From: Actinomadura rupiterrae
Lineage (GTDB): Bacteria > Actinomycetota > Actinomycetes > Streptosporangiales > Streptosporangiaceae
Assembly: GCF_024172125.1 (NCBI RefSeq)
Contig: NZ_JAMZEA010000005.1
Location: 805,646 to 869,645 of the forward strand
DNA length: 64,000 bases
Reading direction: 5' to 3'
The translations under genes were made by a program, and so were the position numbers. The notes beneath the pieces are model-generated. The model did no database searches. It was given only the letters and a program-made list of their open reading frames with translations, and had not been told where the DNA came from. Positions 63,667 to 64,000 of the stretch are shown in pieces; the stretch's first letter is position 1, and every line of letters begins with the position of its first letter.

Positions 63667-64000
63667 TCAGACCTCGACGACGACCGGGATGATCATGGGG
63701 CGGCGGCGGTAGTTGTCGCTCACCCACTTGCCGACGGTGCGCCGGATGATCTGGTTGATCTGGTGCTGGTCGTTGACGCCGTTCAGGCCGGCGTCGCGGA
63801 GCGCGTCCTCCAGGCGGTCGATGATCTCGTCGAAGTCCTGGTTGACGATGCCCGCGCCGCGGGCGTGGATCTCCGGTCCGGCGACCAGCTTGCCGGAGGT
63901 GGAGTCGATCCCGACGACGATGGACACGAAGCCCTCCTCGCCGAGGATCCGGCGGTCCTTCAGCGAGGTCTCGGTGACCTCGCCGACTGACAGCCCGTCC
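63667..64000 (-). CDS. rnj: Ribonuclease J, C-terminal part (5' end outside window)
   Basis: The frame enters from the right edge on the minus strand and ends at 63667. The visible ~111 residues include DGLSVGEVTETSLKDRRIL, GEEGFVSIVVGIDSTSGKLVAGPEI and VSDNYRRRPMIIPVVVEV. These match the C-terminal region of RNase J, which processes and degrades RNA from the 5' end. The metallo-beta-lactamase core is outside. RNase J next to ftsK is normal actinomycete order. A 13-bp stem terminates it. Confidence 0.88.
   Translation of the reverse strand, partial: DGLSVGEVTETSLKDRRILGEEGFVSIVVGIDSTSGKLVAGPEIHARGAGIVNQDFDEIIDRLEDALRDAGLNGVNDQHQINQIIRRTVGKWVSDNYRRRPMIIPVVVEV

Overview
The window is about 70% G+C and densely packed, with many GTG and TTG starts and 4-bp start/stop overlaps. 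It carries a block of actinomycete core genes: dapF-miaA, miaB, gluABCD, rny, recX-recA, DUF3046, lhr, nei, clgR-cinA-pgsA-rimO, a rodZ-like gene, ftsK and rnj. This gene order is close to what I recall for Streptomyces. The extra genes and the composition fit a filamentous high-GC actinomycete, possibly Streptosporangiales/Actinomadura-like, but I cannot prove the genus from sequence alone. No rRNA, tRNA, CRISPR array or intact transposase was found.

Layout. 1-4640: the 3' end of malate synthase, then the three glycolate oxidase subunits glcD-glcE-glcF, which supply glyoxylate to malate synthase. 4798-9552: a secreted or anchored unknown protein, an ABC-2/YhgE-like membrane protein divergent from its probable TetR repressor (two operators between them), and an orphan NarL-type sensor kinase. 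9909-13755: dapF and miaA, a small MT0933-type protein, and miaB. 13977-17383: a glutamate-type ABC importer (ATPase, lipoprotein, two permeases) with a very strong stem-loop after the binding-protein gene. 17475-21863: a flavoprotein monooxygenase, an S9 peptidase and a secreted trypsin-fold protease. 22116-30042: rny, a small conserved gene, a MarR regulator divergent from an LLM oxidoreductase, a low-complexity gap, and recX-recA with an SOS box.

30294-33376 holds two different ATP-grasp ligases, a small anchored Gly/Tyr/Arg-rich protein and a DUF350 membrane protein. This resembles the yjfL-yjfM-yjfC type of gene set and is the best candidate here for a poorly described system, perhaps peptide or amine ligation to an envelope protein. 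33480-42524: DUF3046, an alpha/beta hydrolase, a giant Lhr helicase and an accessory SecA2. 43029-49333: a ROK regulator and an amino-sugar-type ABC importer co-transcribed with a GH3 beta-N-acetylhexosaminidase, with no ATPase gene of its own. 49525-54172: Rrf2 regulator, Nei-type glycosylase, MFS/LysR pair, Dps and ClgR. 54284-64000: cinA, pgsA, rimO, a RodZ-like protein, ftsK, a single polypeptide fusing a PP2C phosphatase to a Ser/Thr kinase, and the 3' end of RNase J.

Non-coding signals. Two copies (20661-20841 and 26803-27063) of a CTAG-bounded element have imperfect terminal inverted repeats and a central stem supported by three compensatory base-pair changes. The longer copy contains an exact tandem doubling of a 40-bp segment. 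Each copy abuts the stop codon of a gene. Separately, short tandem repeats begin at or just after several stop codons (the sugar-binding protein, ftsK and lhr), and recX encodes twenty consecutive hexapeptide repeats. Fifteen strong inverted repeats are listed as probable terminators or processing stems.
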